NCBI GenBank assembly: GCA_007674295.1
Contig: CM017447.1
Location: forward strand, 186,001-250,000
Reading direction: 5' to 3'
DNA length: 64,000 bases
DNA from: Antonospora locustae
Lineage: Eukaryota > Microsporidia
In this document: positions 8,703 through 18,448 of the stretch, piece by piece
How positions within the stretch are numbered: the first letter of the stretch is position 1
Layout of the letters: every line of letters begins with the position of its first letter
Notes under the pieces: model-generated
The model's database searches: none
What the model was told of the DNA's origin: nothing
The model's input: only the letters and a program-made list of their open reading frames with translations
Made by a program: the position numbers and the translations under genes

Positions 8703-10187
8703 CTAGTCTTTTTTCCGATGTGTCCGGACGCGAAACGCCATCATCAGAAATGCCACCACAATGAAGCCAAGAAACACATACCACACCACTGCGTTTCTAC
8801 TTGAGGGATATGTGCTGAGTCTTCCTCGCTCAAAGTCCTTGAGTAGCGAAATTGCGGTGTCCTCAAATCCAATTGACGAAAGCATCATGTTCCTGTAGTG
8901 GAAAAGCTGTTGCAGAGGATCGTATATAACCATGATAGGCTGGTGGAGCTTGGGCAGAAGCCTTGTCATGAACAGCGGAAAGGTATCCAGGTCGATGGTT
9001 CCAAAGAGGTAATCTGTGTATGGCATTCCAAGGTGTTGTGCAGCACTTACGCGCTCAAGGTCCTCCGCAAACTTCTCGTTTCTTGTAAGAAGCAGAAGAA
9101 CCGGCTTGAGCCCATAGAACACAGAAGAGAAGTTTTCTGTTGTGATTCTTATGAGATGCGGAAAGTGCGATAGAAATATCCAGTCTACAATTCTGCTAAA
9201 GTCATGCAGTTTGTACGGGCACCGATGGAATACCTTGTCCTTATACACCGTAAGAATCACCTTGTCCTCGTCCTGGACGTTGCTTTCCTCTTCAGTAGGG
9301 TGTTTTGGCCATATGCTTGCCCTTTTAAAGAGAAACTCGTCGTTTGTCTTGAATATTTTTGCACGAAACTTGTATTCGTGTGCAATCTGCTTGAAGTAGT
9401 CGTTGGCAAGGCTCAGGTCACTGTAGAATACAATAAAGACAGGTATGCCTCTTTTCTGATTCTCCACCTCTCTCTTGAAACGGATGATGTCAATGGGCTG
9501 GAATGATGGCTCTATCAGCTTCTCCGCAAAATCCGTTAGCCCGTCGATGCTTTTCTTTCCAGTGTATGTAACAAAAATGCCCTTATATATGCCAAGCACA
9601 GTAGGACCGTCGGAAATGTTCACTCTGCCCCTCACTCGCTCCGACCTCTTTGCACTTATTTCTCCAAAACTTATTTTGCCCTTGTAGGTCTCTGCAAGCT
9701 CTGCCAAGGTTGTTCTTGTCTGCTCGTCCTGGTCTGAGTAGAAAAGCACAATCCAGGGCCCGTTAAACCCGTCCTCAAAGTCCAGCTCTTTGAGCTTCAC
9801 CACCTTTCCTGGAACACTCTTTATGTTTCCGTAGAACATCCTTTCACTCAGACCTGTGTTGCGAATAATAAACTGGACATACTCTCGAAAGCCCGCAGAG
9901 CCAACGAACCTGTCCTTTGACGTTCCATTTTCATGTATCTCAAGAGTGGGAACCGTTTTGACTCCACTTTTTTTGCAGTCGCACACGTCGCAGTCAACGT
10001 ACCTTACCAGGAAGTCCACGTTGTTTCTTTCCAGTATGCTGTCAATCTCGTCGATAATAGGCTCAATGCGCATGCTGTATGGACAGCCTGGCTTATAGAA
10101 CTTGGTAAGCACAGTCCTTTGTGTGGTAGGGAGCTCACACACCTCCACTATCTCTCCAAAGCATTGCGCCAGTAAAGCCAAGAACAT
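8703..10187 (-). CDS. Membrane-anchored protein disulfide isomerase-like protein
   Basis: Endoplasmic reticulum thiol oxidoreductase-like protein of about 494 residues. It has a short hydrophobic N-terminus, a thioredoxin domain with active site FYKPGCPYSM, and two further thioredoxin-fold-like segments without cysteine pairs. A single transmembrane helix near the C-terminus is followed by the basic tail RVRTHRKKD. The layout resembles yeast Eps1 and the TMX family. The active site is CPYS, so the resolving cysteine is missing, which suggests substrate trapping rather than full isomerase activity. In-frame ATGs at 10271 and 10241 would place 18-28 polar residues before the signal sequence, so 10187 is preferred. 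Muskelin is divergent to it. Confidence 0.75.
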   Translation of the reverse strand: MFLALLAQCFGEIVEVCELPTTQRTVLTKFYKPGCPYSMRIEPIIDEIDSILERNNVDFLVRYVDCDVCDCKKSGVKTVPTLEIHENGTSKDRFVGSAGFREYVQFIIRNTGLSERMFYGNIKSVPGKVVKLKELDFEDGFNGPWIVLFYSDQDEQTRTTLAELAETYKGKISFGEISAKRSERVRGRVNISDGPTVLGIYKGIFVTYTGKKSIDGLTDFAEKLIEPSFQPIDIIRFKREVENQKRGIPVFIVFYSDLSLANDYFKQIAHEYKFRAKIFKTNDEFLFKRASIWPKHPTEEESNVQDEDKVILTVYKDKVFHRCPYKLHDFSRIVDWIFLSHFPHLIRITTENFSSVFYGLKPVLLLLTRNEKFAEDLERVSAAQHLGMPYTDYLFGTIDLDTFPLFMTRLLPKLHQPIMVIYDPLQQLFHYRNMMLSSIGFEDTAISLLKDFERGRLSTYPSSRNAVVWYVFLGFIVVAFLMMAFRVRTHRKKD

Positions 10188-10339
10188 GGTAAACAAAGAT
10201 GTCTTACTATGTAGTGAACCTGAAACACCTTTGTTTTGCATTTTAATTAGAAACAATGGCACGACTTTCATGACACTCAGCTACGTCACAAAAACGCAAC
10301 CTCTGATTGTTATTTTGGTAGACATGCCAAACAGCCCCA

Positions 10340-12529
10340 ATGTTCCGAAACCAGCGAGAGTACGAGAAGATTGAGTACGAAATTGATTCATACAGCTCGT
10401 ACGCCTCTAACTACAGGCCGGAGAACATAATGGTTGAAAATAGCGGAGACCCAAGCTCAAGATGGTCAACCTCTGCAACATCTCTAGATCAGTACATTGT
10501 TCTGAGTCTGAAAAACCCTGCAGTTCTCACGACAATCTCCTTTGGAAAGTACTGCAAAATCCATGTGTGCAACGTCAAGGAGCTCAAGGTGTATAGTGAC
10601 GGCTTTGAGATTCTGAGATGCTCCCTGAGAAATGACACTGAAAAGGAGACCTACAATCTCGAATATACAACCGGAAACACATATCTGATATCAACAAAAA
10701 TCAAGATATGTCCAATGTCATCTTGGGGAATGAACTTCAACTATTCGCTATGGTATGTGGAGCTACGGGGATACTCCAACATTGACAAGTTTGTCTCGTT
10801 CAACATGAAGTATTCGAACCTGGAAGCTTCCAGGCTTGCGCTTAAGTATATCCACAAAAGAATGAGAGATAACCCGGAGTTGAATGAGAACTTCAGTAGG
10901 TTTTTTGGTGTTGAGGTTGACCACCAGGTTATCAAGAATATTAAGGAGCTTGTAGCAGGTAGAAACTACAGCATGCTGGAGAGCTACCTGGAGGAGCTGG
11001 GGTATGTAGGCATCTTTGACGAATTTATGGAGGAGATGCCCTACATGGCCACTTGGTCAGAGGTTGTGCGTAAGGACACATGGCCGTCAGACAGAGGTGG
11101 CCACCAAATGGTCTGCATGGGCGACAGACTATTTCTATATGGGGGATGGGATGGCGAGAAAGAGCTCGGCGACATGTGGGAGTTCAGCGTGAAGAGTGAA
11201 GAGTGGGTGGAAATTCAGTACAACTACGACGATGGACCCGGAAGAAGGAGTTGCCACAAGATGATTGCGCTGGATGACACGCTTTATGTTTTTGGAAGAT
11301 ACATTCCGATGGAGTATCAGAGACAGTCAAGCTGGTTTGAACGCGAGATATTCTACTTTAAAAACAATAAGTGGAAGTCTAAGAGGTATTTGAGTGGGCC
11401 AAGCAACCTGTTCGACCATCAGATGGTTGTGGCTCCAGGTGTGCATCATAACGAAAATTCAGATACACACGAAACCATCAGAACTACAGAAGCCGAAATA
11501 AACGCAAGAAGCACAGGCTGTGATAGAAAAACCTGCGACACAGGGCACCATACAATAGATAAAGATGATGCGAGTACACGCAGTCCCTATGTGAAGCCTG
11601 AGATGGATAATGCAGATTTTGGCAATCCAGTGTTCTTTCTGTTTGGCGGGCGTTCTCAGAACGACCACTACTATGCAGGTCTCTACAAGCTTGAGGGCTC
11701 TAAGATGAAGGTGTTGAGGTCACAGTCTCTGCAGCCAGAGAGCTCTCCGGAGCTCAAAGGCCGAGTTGGACATTCGCTGCTTTACATACCACCAGACTAT
11801 TTTCCACCGGAAGAGGACTCAGAGAACAACATGCCGCCCAAGCTGTTTTTTCTGTCACACTACAACAACTCTCTGCTGATAATAGGCGGACAAAGAATCA
11901 AAGACAACTACAAGGAAATAACATTTTATTCAATAGATACAGATACAGTCTACAGAAACATCGCATTTCCAATTGTGTCAGAGGGTAAGGTGGTGCAGAG
12001 AGCAGTGCTGAAGCACCATGAGATTGTTGTGCACTTCTCGTACTCAAAGGAGAAAGACAAGTTCAACGAAACGTCACTGTGGGTATACAATCTGAGGCTG
12101 AACAAGTGGATTGAATGCAAAAGCAACACGGGTCCAAGCGCAAGGTCCGCGCACCAATTTGTGGAGTGCGGAAACTGCTATTACATGTACGGAGGAAACT
12201 TAGGGCAGGGCTCAAAGAGGGCAGGAGACATGTGGAAGCTGGAGATGAAAAAGAAGACAGTGAGTGAAATCATCAGAGACCTGAAGTTCATTGTGAGAAA
12301 GCATCGCTTTCTGAGCATGGACAACAAGCTTGAGGCTCTTGAGTATCTGAAGAACAGCGTGTACGAGGTTGTAGATCACAGAATCGAAAGTGCAAAATAC
12401 AAGGAACTTTGCTGCTCAAAGCTGAAGAATGTCGTGTCAACAGACGAATGTATGACAGAAGAAATTTTGAGGTACTTTCCTAGCTCGATGAAGGCCCCGG
12501 AGAGGTCTCTTGAGGACATGTGCAAGTAA
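10340..12529 (+). CDS. Muskelin-like protein (discoidin, LisH/CTLH, kelch)
   Basis: Muskelin is a subunit of the CTLH/GID-type E3 ubiquitin ligase in animals. The 729-residue protein shows the family order. A discoidin-like beta domain occupies about residues 1-160 (with SSRWSTSATSLDQYIVLSL). A LisH/CTLH helical region follows at about 165-235 (NYSMLESYLEELG), then kelch repeats to about residue 640 (GGHQMVCMGDRLFLYGGWDG and several repeats with HQ or H...YGG signatures), and a helical C-terminus. The length matches animal muskelin. The ATG follows CAGCCCCA. Partner CTLH subunits are not in this window. Confidence 0.85.
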   Translation: MFRNQREYEKIEYEIDSYSSYASNYRPENIMVENSGDPSSRWSTSATSLDQYIVLSLKNPAVLTTISFGKYCKIHVCNVKELKVYSDGFEILRCSLRNDTEKETYNLEYTTGNTYLISTKIKICPMSSWGMNFNYSLWYVELRGYSNIDKFVSFNMKYSNLEASRLALKYIHKRMRDNPELNENFSRFFGVEVDHQVIKNIKELVAGRNYSMLESYLEELGYVGIFDEFMEEMPYMATWSEVVRKDTWPSDRGGHQMVCMGDRLFLYGGWDGEKELGDMWEFSVKSEEWVEIQYNYDDGPGRRSCHKMIALDDTLYVFGRYIPMEYQRQSSWFEREIFYFKNNKWKSKRYLSGPSNLFDHQMVVAPGVHHNENSDTHETIRTTEAEINARSTGCDRKTCDTGHHTIDKDDASTRSPYVKPEMDNADFGNPVFFLFGGRSQNDHYYAGLYKLEGSKMKVLRSQSLQPESSPELKGRVGHSLLYIPPDYFPPEEDSENNMPPKLFFLSHYNNSLLIIGGQRIKDNYKEITFYSIDTDTVYRNIAFPIVSEGKVVQRAVLKHHEIVVHFSYSKEKDKFNETSLWVYNLRLNKWIECKSNTGPSARSAHQFVECGNCYYMYGGNLGQGSKRAGDMWKLEMKKKTVSEIIRDLKFIVRKHRFLSMDNKLEALEYLKNSVYEVVDHRIESAKYKELCCSKLKNVVSTDECMTEEILRYFPSSMKAPERSLEDMCK

Positions 12530-12580
12530 ACATTCATTTTCTCTAGCAGGCGGTTTTAGAGCCTACGTGCACGCAACATC

Positions 12581-14071
12581 TCAGAAAAGAGTCTGAAGCT
12601 CTCTTTGCTGCTCATCGTTGGCATTTTCGAAAACAATCTTTTTGAATGAGTTTAGTATGTCTCTATCGTTATCTATAAGACTCAGAATTGCCTTTGTTCT
12701 TTTAACAACTTTGCTGTCGTCTCCGCCGAAGATGTATCCAATACCTTCTCTTTCAAGGTCCTGGAGTCTGTCACCAATAACATCATTCAGCTCTTTTGCA
12801 GATGTGTTCAGCTCTGGTTTCTCTTTCAGACCGCTGCTCAGCTTGTACAGAAGCTTAAGAGTATGAATCAAATCCTCCAGGTCCTCTCTCTTGTTGCGCG
12901 TGATGTCCAGTGTTATCATTTCCACGAGCCTTTCTGAGATTTCCAGGTCGTTGCAGAGCTTTATATGCTCCAGACACCTATCCAGATTTCTTGCACGGCT
13001 TCGCGATGCATAGTCGTCTCTTTCTCTTGTCAAAAACGTGTTCTTTGAGTACTCTCTGAACTTTCTCATCTTTTCCAGAAAAACCAACCAAATATCCCTT
13101 TCTTCGTTCTGAAACTCAAACAAAAAATCGTTATTCAGTGCACAAATCAGAGAAAGCCCCCGGTGTTTGAACATGTTTTGAAATGCCTCCAATACAAGGT
13201 CAAATACACTCTTAAATATGCCCAGCACAAACTCTGTGACGTCATCCCCGTTGAACAGCCTGAATTTGCAGAAGTGAACCTCACATTTCACAATCATAAA
13301 GAACGACTCAATAAATATCCCGAGGCCTTCTTGCATCTTTTCTGGGCTCTTCTCGGAGCACAGCTTCTGCAGAACACTAAGGTGCCTTTCAAACTCATAG
13401 CGGTACATTTCTTTGGAGTACTTTGAATACAGTGATGTAAGACTTACAAAATCCTCTTTTTGCCTTTCAAAAGCAAACTTGAGAATAAACTCGTATTTTT
13501 TGACACCTTCGTACATAAGCGAATGCACTCTCAGCTGTCCCTCACTCATGCTCTCAATCGACTCAAGAAACTCACTGAAAAACACTTTGAATCTTTTCAT
13601 AAACGCCTTTGTTCTGTCCTTTACCTCCACTTCGCGACCTTTTACAGCCAACATGTCAATGTCCTCAAACGGGTTCTCCTCAAGTGCAGAAAGCGCCTCT
13701 TCTATCTTTGCAAGATTCTCTGGCGTTTCAAAGCTAGCTACGTCCAGCACATCACAGTATTCCTCGCACATCTCTAGGTTCACAGATATAGCCTTCAGAA
13801 CATCAAGAAGAGCCGTCTTGTTTCTTATCTCCATCTCCAGCCTTCTGCTGTTTGTCTCGATCTCCTCTAACTCTTTTGAAAGTCTTTCCAGCTTTAGATT
13901 GTACACGTCGTAGTGGACGCGCAGCTTCATGTTTTCCCTTTTCAATAATTCACATGCTGGTCCGATGCTCTTTACTATTTCAGCGTTTTTCCGCAGCACC
14001 TGCGCCTTTTCGTCACTGAGTCCTTCCTTAGAAAGGATCTCATCGATCTTTGGTGTCTCTGGAAGTCCCAT
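12581..14071 (-). CDS. SEC3: Exocyst subunit Sec3-like protein
   Basis: Probable Sec3, an exocyst subunit that tethers secretory vesicles to the plasma membrane. The 496-residue protein is almost entirely helical. It starts with a coiled coil (about residues 40-95) and continues with helical bundles; the segment LRVHSLMYEGVKKYEF followed by SLYSKYSKEMYRYEF resembles the Sec3 C-terminal region. The N-terminal phosphoinositide-binding PH domain of yeast Sec3 is absent, and the protein is less than half the yeast length. The ATG follows GCAGCCCTAA. Assignment is by pattern and could be to another exocyst or tethering subunit. Confidence 0.5.
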   Translation of the reverse strand: MGLPETPKIDEILSKEGLSDEKAQVLRKNAEIVKSIGPACELLKRENMKLRVHYDVYNLKLERLSKELEEIETNSRRLEMEIRNKTALLDVLKAISVNLEMCEEYCDVLDVASFETPENLAKIEEALSALEENPFEDIDMLAVKGREVEVKDRTKAFMKRFKVFFSEFLESIESMSEGQLRVHSLMYEGVKKYEFILKFAFERQKEDFVSLTSLYSKYSKEMYRYEFERHLSVLQKLCSEKSPEKMQEGLGIFIESFFMIVKCEVHFCKFRLFNGDDVTEFVLGIFKSVFDLVLEAFQNMFKHRGLSLICALNNDFLFEFQNEERDIWLVFLEKMRKFREYSKNTFLTRERDDYASRSRARNLDRCLEHIKLCNDLEISERLVEMITLDITRNKREDLEDLIHTLKLLYKLSSGLKEKPELNTSAKELNDVIGDRLQDLEREGIGYIFGGDDSKVVKRTKAILSLIDNDRDILNSFKKIVFENANDEQQRELQTLF

Positions 14072-14261
14072 TTAGGGCTGCTTTGAAATCGCCATCGATG
14101 TTTTGCACATTTTTACCACCTATGTTTTTGCTAGAGAACACACAGATGATCCATAGCGTTGTGTGTCAGTGCCCTGATATTTGTGCATGCTGAAAATTCG
14201 TTGTTAGGCTGAGTTTCATGTGTTCTTTGTGATTGGTCAAGGGAGTAGCTATGCAGAGTGA

Positions 14262-15008
14262 ATGTCGAGGCAGATGCCAACATATCTGAATGAGAACGGA
14301 TGCCCACATTACAGACGGAGCTGTCTGGTCATCTGCAACAGATGCAACAGAACATACCCATGCCATATATGCCACAACAACATGGAGAGCCACCACCTCA
14401 ACAGACTTGATATAACAAGGGTACTGTGTCTACACTGTGGGTCTATTCAGGGCAAGACAGCCATGTGCATGATGTGCAAGCATTCTCTGAGCGAATACTT
14501 TTGCGAGATGTGCTGTATTTGGGCCTGCGGAGCGAACATTTTTCACTGCAAGAAGTGTGGTCTCTGCAGGCACGGAAGTCCTGAGCTATTCGAGCATTGC
14601 GACAGATGCGAAGCGTGCATTGAAAAGACGGATGTGTGCCACAACCACGTTTCTGGTGGCATGAAGAATAACTGTCCTATATGCGCAGAGAGCATGTTTG
14701 ATTCAAACAAGCAGACTGTTCTGCTGCGATGTGGCCATAGCCTGCACGAAGAGTGCTACTTCGAGAACATAAAAAGCTCCATACACTGTCCACTATGTTT
14801 TAGACTTGTTGGCGACGATAAGGAAATCAGAAACCAAATAAAGGTGATGATGGCGGAGAATGTTTATGAAATTTCTGTGGAGGGTGGAGCAGAGAGCCAA
14901 ATAAGCTGCTTTGAGTGTGGAAGCATATGTACCACCGCACAGCCTTCTTTGTTCAATGCTTGCGAAAGATGCGGATCGTACAACACAAAGATAAAAAATG
15001 ACACCTAA
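14262..15008 (+). CDS. CHY-type/CTCHY/RING zinc-finger E3 ubiquitin ligase (Rchy1/Pirh2-like)
   Basis: A 248-residue cysteine- and histidine-rich protein. In order it has a reduced CHY zinc finger (from GCPHYRRSC), a CTCHY finger (CCIWACGANIFHCKKCGLCR), a RING-H2 domain (CPICAESMF ... CGHSLHEECYF ... CPLC, about residues 140-182) and a C-terminal zinc ribbon (CFECG ... CERCGSY). This order defines the Rchy1/Pirh2 ubiquitin ligases. The targets in Microsporidia are unknown. No GCCC motif is seen before the start. Confidence 0.9.
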   Translation: MSRQMPTYLNENGCPHYRRSCLVICNRCNRTYPCHICHNNMESHHLNRLDITRVLCLHCGSIQGKTAMCMMCKHSLSEYFCEMCCIWACGANIFHCKKCGLCRHGSPELFEHCDRCEACIEKTDVCHNHVSGGMKNNCPICAESMFDSNKQTVLLRCGHSLHEECYFENIKSSIHCPLCFRLVGDDKEIRNQIKVMMAENVYEISVEGGAESQISCFECGSICTTAQPSLFNACERCGSYNTKIKNDT

Positions 15009-15118
15009 TGAAAACGCAGACTCTGGGCTAGGCCCTTTGCATGATATTACACATAAGAACATACTCAGCATGTGTGGATGCCTGCAAAATACACCTTGTC
15101 AGCTGCACATCATGTCAT

Positions 15119-16189
15119 TCATTGATCTTCGATTAGGTGAAAGACCACCTCGCGGGCTGCAATGTCCAGACAGCTGGAGATGTTGTCTGACATGGTGGAC
15201 ATATGCGCCTCCATGTTCTCAATACTACCACGGGACAGGCCGTAGCAAGCAGCTAGCTCTTTTATATATTTGACAACGTCCTTCGCCTTTTTTCCCTGCA
15301 CACAAAAAATTGTGTAGTCAGCAGGAAGACCATATATCAAAAAGCAGTCAAGGTAGACTCTAGTAACCTTGAGTGAAAAGTACAACCTGAATAGTTTGAA
15401 GATGTGTTCTTCCATAAACGTTGAAAAGCACTGCTCTGTTTCTTTTTGAGAGCTTACTTCTTCCATATTCTTACTAAACTCGTCATCGTCCTCAAATGTT
15501 TTTAGTATAAACCCGCTCTGCTGTATAAGTTTCTTGATATCTGCTTCGGCACTTTTCATGCCATAAAACTTGAATAGCACGTAATTTTCGTCAGCACAAA
15601 CCTGCTCCATCGTGCTGTTTGCAACTTTTTCATTTTCCACAGTCATCTTGCTTAGCGCATCGTGGGCATTTTTTGGAACTACAACAAAAAAAGGCACAAG
15701 AAACTCATACTCTTCCTCCCTTTCTGCAACCACGTTTAAGCTTATATCTGCGAGGCTACCAGAGGCCCTGCCCTTCAGCTTCTCGTATCTCTTTGTAGCG
15801 TTTGCATAGTACTGGACTCTGTTCATACAGTGTTCTTCGGCTTGGTTGAACTCTTGTGCTAATAGATTGACCAGATCCTCCACTAACTCGGCACTATTGT
15901 AAATCTCACTGTGCCAGCTAATCTGCAAAAAGATATTTTCGAAGTTCTCGTGTGACTTTGGCACCTTGCTGCACAAATATGCCTCGTAGCGGTAGTTTTT
16001 GAAGTTCTGATACATGTTACTCATTAGCACGAGACACCTCTTTTCCAGATCGTCTATCATGTCTGTGCAGAGGAATATTGAGTCCAAAGACTTGCATCTG
16101 AAATCTCGGACATCAACTACTTGCGTGCACACCTTGCCTGAGGTGGGCCTTGGTTGTTTCTGCGACGGCAACCCAAGATAAATCAACAT
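15119..16189 (-). CDS. VMA5: V-type ATPase subunit C
   Basis: Subunit C links the V1 and Vo sectors of the vacuolar proton pump and controls their reversible assembly. The 356-residue protein has the family's central FVVVPKNAHDAL segment and the C-terminal helix with VYLDCFLIYGLPADY, matching the conserved LRxFVESVLRYGLP region. The length is close to the usual 380-390 residues. It ends 110 bases from the CHY/RING gene, which converges on it. Confidence 0.88.
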   Translation of the reverse strand: MLIYLGLPSQKQPRPTSGKVCTQVVDVRDFRCKSLDSIFLCTDMIDDLEKRCLVLMSNMYQNFKNYRYEAYLCSKVPKSHENFENIFLQISWHSEIYNSAELVEDLVNLLAQEFNQAEEHCMNRVQYYANATKRYEKLKGRASGSLADISLNVVAEREEEYEFLVPFFVVVPKNAHDALSKMTVENEKVANSTMEQVCADENYVLFKFYGMKSAEADIKKLIQQSGFILKTFEDDDEFSKNMEEVSSQKETEQCFSTFMEEHIFKLFRLYFSLKVTRVYLDCFLIYGLPADYTIFCVQGKKAKDVVKYIKELAACYGLSRGSIENMEAHMSTMSDNISSCLDIAAREVVFHLIEDQ

Positions 16190-16392
16190 TATGGGACGGT
16201 GGTTTGTTTTCGTATGCTATCTAATTTGTGTGTCACGAGCATTGTGGATGCAAGTCATAAATGCCTGATAGCTGAGAAGAGGTGTTGGAGATGTTTATTT
16301 TGCATGGATGACACTGCCTGCCACAGTGAATAAGCACAGAGACGCAGCCTTGCATCGGCGCAAGGTCATGTGCGATAATTTACACCCTGTGT

Positions 16393-16539
16393 ATGTTGCT
16401 CTACAGAAAGCTTCAGGAACTTCAAGACAAAATCGGGGAGTGCGAGATGCGACTACGGAGGCTAGAGAGTCTGTCCAAGATTGTGACGCAGCACGTGGAG
16501 ACATCGTCGTACGAGTGTCTGAATGCTGATAACTCATGA
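16393..16539 (+). CDS. Small coiled-coil protein, 48 residues
   Basis: A short reading frame (MLLYRKLQELQDKIGE at the start, LNADNS at the end) with heptad-spaced leucines that would form one amphipathic helix or short coiled coil. The size and pattern are similar to DASH-complex or other small helical subunits, but no family signature is present. The frame is open upstream for about 20 codons without an ATG. It fills an otherwise empty gap between V-ATPase C and the first ABC transporter. It could be chance. Confidence 0.35.
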   Translation: MLLYRKLQELQDKIGECEMRLRRLESLSKIVTQHVETSSYECLNADNS

Positions 16540-16562
16540 TGTGTTTGTTCTTATGTTTGCCA

Positions 16563-18308
16563 CTATGACAGGCTTTCTGCAGAAAGAATGTTCTTCTTGT
16601 AAAAGTCAAATTGAGTTCTATGGTACTTCAAAAATTCATTGCACGATTCATAAAGCGTTGCTGTGCCGTTGTTGAAGTAAAGCACCTTATCTGAGTACAC
16701 AACCAGGTCGATATTGTGAACAATAATGAAGACTGTTCTTTTGTTTGCAGGACTTAAGAGTCTCTTAAAGATTTTAATCTCGGACACGGAGTCTATACTT
16801 GCTGTGGGCTCGTCCAAGATGTAGATATCTCTGTCTCTCAGAACAGCCCTAGCTAACGCCACCTTTTGTCTCTCTCCACCACTGAGATTCTTTCCTCTGT
16901 CTCCTGCAACAGTCGTGTATGCGTCCTTCAGCCTAAGAAACGAATCGTGCACGCCGTACTTTTTTGACACCATGATCACGTCTTTGTCTTCCTTGTTTGA
17001 GCCATATACAATGTTTTCACAAATAGTCTCGTTCATAAGTGCAGAGTCCTGGGGAACAAACGAAATGAGGTTTCTCAGGTCTCTTTTTGGTATTTTCTTC
17101 AACTCTACTGAATCAATCGTTATGGAGCCTTCATAATCATAGAATCCCATTAGCATTCTCACAAATGTTGTCTTTCCAGAGCCGTTTGTTCCCACAATTG
17201 CAATCTTATCGCCCATGTGGAATTCAAAGTCCAGGCCGGTGACTATAGGGAAACTGCCTTGCTGAAGAGACACGTTTCTGAAGACTATTTTGTCCTGAAA
17301 GCTCACCATGGGTTGTACTCCTTGCACCTGCATTCCATTTTCCTCCGCAGGTACCACATAGGTGGACTTTATATTTGTCATCGACAGCTTAAAAGTGCCA
17401 TACAGAGAACCAAGGTTATACATCTTCTTCTTTATCGAATTGGAATGAGAGAGGTATTGCGTTATTTTCATTGTTACCAGTCTATTTCTGTGGACCAGCA
17501 GAAGCAGAACAGCCGCGTCCATACAAAACAAGATAACCTTCTGCACCATATTCAGCACGTACAGACCACGCCACAGTCTCACAGCAGGCTTGATGAGCTC
17601 GCGTGACTTCCTATCGTAACGTTTTATTTCGTAGTCCTCATTGTTGAAGGCCTTTATGACCTCGTAGTTGCTCAGAATCTCGTTGGCCATGTTGTTCAAG
17701 AAGTTGCTCTTTTCATTAACCTCTCTTCTGAGCCTAGATCTATGGTTTGTGATTGCAACTGTTGCCACCATGTAGATAGCGATAAAAACATACATCACCA
17801 GCATGATGCTCCAGCCCAGATCATCTTGGACTCTGCATGACAAAAACACAAAGAAAACAGGCATTGGTGTCAGCTGAGTGATTGTGACCCCTATAAATTC
17901 GCCAAGAGACTGGCTTCTTCTTTCTATGATTCCCAGTATCTTTCCAACTCCCATCTCCCTGAATGCCAGAAAGTCCAGATGTATGTACTTCTTCAGTGAG
18001 TCTCTCAGAGAATACACATATACCCTTTGCAGAGAATGAGAGATAATGAAGCTGTAGAGCTCGCTACTCACTACACAGACAATGCTTGTTGCTAGAAACC
18101 GAAGCAGCTCTTTGGATACGTTAGTGCCATCTTTAATAGAATCAGCAATTTTGCCAGAGTATGTGCTAGCTCTGGTCTCTGTAAGCGCAGAAACAATGAT
18201 AAGAAAAAATATCGGAGCTAGACTTAACCTCAGAGAGGATATACCTAGTACATACTGCTTCAATATATCTTTATAAACAAACGATAGCGACACTTCATCT
18301 TTCTTCAT
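16563..18308 (-). CDS. Half-type ABC transporter, Atm1-like (copy 1)
   Basis: A 581-residue half transporter with an N-terminal membrane domain (about six segments within residues 20-290) and a C-terminal nucleotide-binding domain. Visible motifs are Walker A GTNGSGKT (about 373-380), Q-loop FVPQD (417-421), signature LSGGERQK (475-482), Walker B IYILDEP with the D-loop SID, and the switch histidine in IIVHN. The segment SNYEVIKAFNNE is the hallmark of Atm1-type transporters, which export a sulfur compound from mitochondria or mitosomes in other eukaryotes. Two more half transporters occur at 24153 and 60690. Substrate and membrane are unknown. Confidence 0.92.
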   Translation of the reverse strand: MKKDEVSLSFVYKDILKQYVLGISSLRLSLAPIFFLIIVSALTETRASTYSGKIADSIKDGTNVSKELLRFLATSIVCVVSSELYSFIISHSLQRVYVYSLRDSLKKYIHLDFLAFREMGVGKILGIIERRSQSLGEFIGVTITQLTPMPVFFVFLSCRVQDDLGWSIMLVMYVFIAIYMVATVAITNHRSRLRREVNEKSNFLNNMANEILSNYEVIKAFNNEDYEIKRYDRKSRELIKPAVRLWRGLYVLNMVQKVILFCMDAAVLLLLVHRNRLVTMKITQYLSHSNSIKKKMYNLGSLYGTFKLSMTNIKSTYVVPAEENGMQVQGVQPMVSFQDKIVFRNVSLQQGSFPIVTGLDFEFHMGDKIAIVGTNGSGKTTFVRMLMGFYDYEGSITIDSVELKKIPKRDLRNLISFVPQDSALMNETICENIVYGSNKEDKDVIMVSKKYGVHDSFLRLKDAYTTVAGDRGKNLSGGERQKVALARAVLRDRDIYILDEPTASIDSVSEIKIFKRLLSPANKRTVFIIVHNIDLVVYSDKVLYFNNGTATLYESCNEFLKYHRTQFDFYKKNILSAESLS

Positions 18309-18314
18309 TCTGAT

Positions 18315-18329
18315 GGGCTAAAAAATTTT
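18315..18329 (-). promoter_or_regulatory. AAATTTTTTAGCCC start-region motif of ABC transporter copy 1
   Basis: On the minus strand an A/T run is followed by AGCCC, ending six bases before the ATG at 18308. Confidence 0.45.
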
Positions 18330-18448
18330 ACATTACTGCTGGACTGCGCTGCATCTCTGTGCTGGTCTCTGTGCTGACAGCATGTTGGCCACCAAATGCG
18401 GGCTGGTTTTCATGTGTCCACACGAAATCGGAGTCCTACGCACCCCAC

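Noticed and set aside
16308..16529. 73-codon frame overlapping the small coiled-coil gene
   Set aside because: Composition is not protein-like, and the alternative frame at 16393-16539 shows regular heptads.
18359..18448. 30-residue N-terminal extension of RPC2 starting with GTG
   Set aside because: Non-ATG start, no similarity to polymerase N-termini; the ATG at 18449 follows a CCCC motif.
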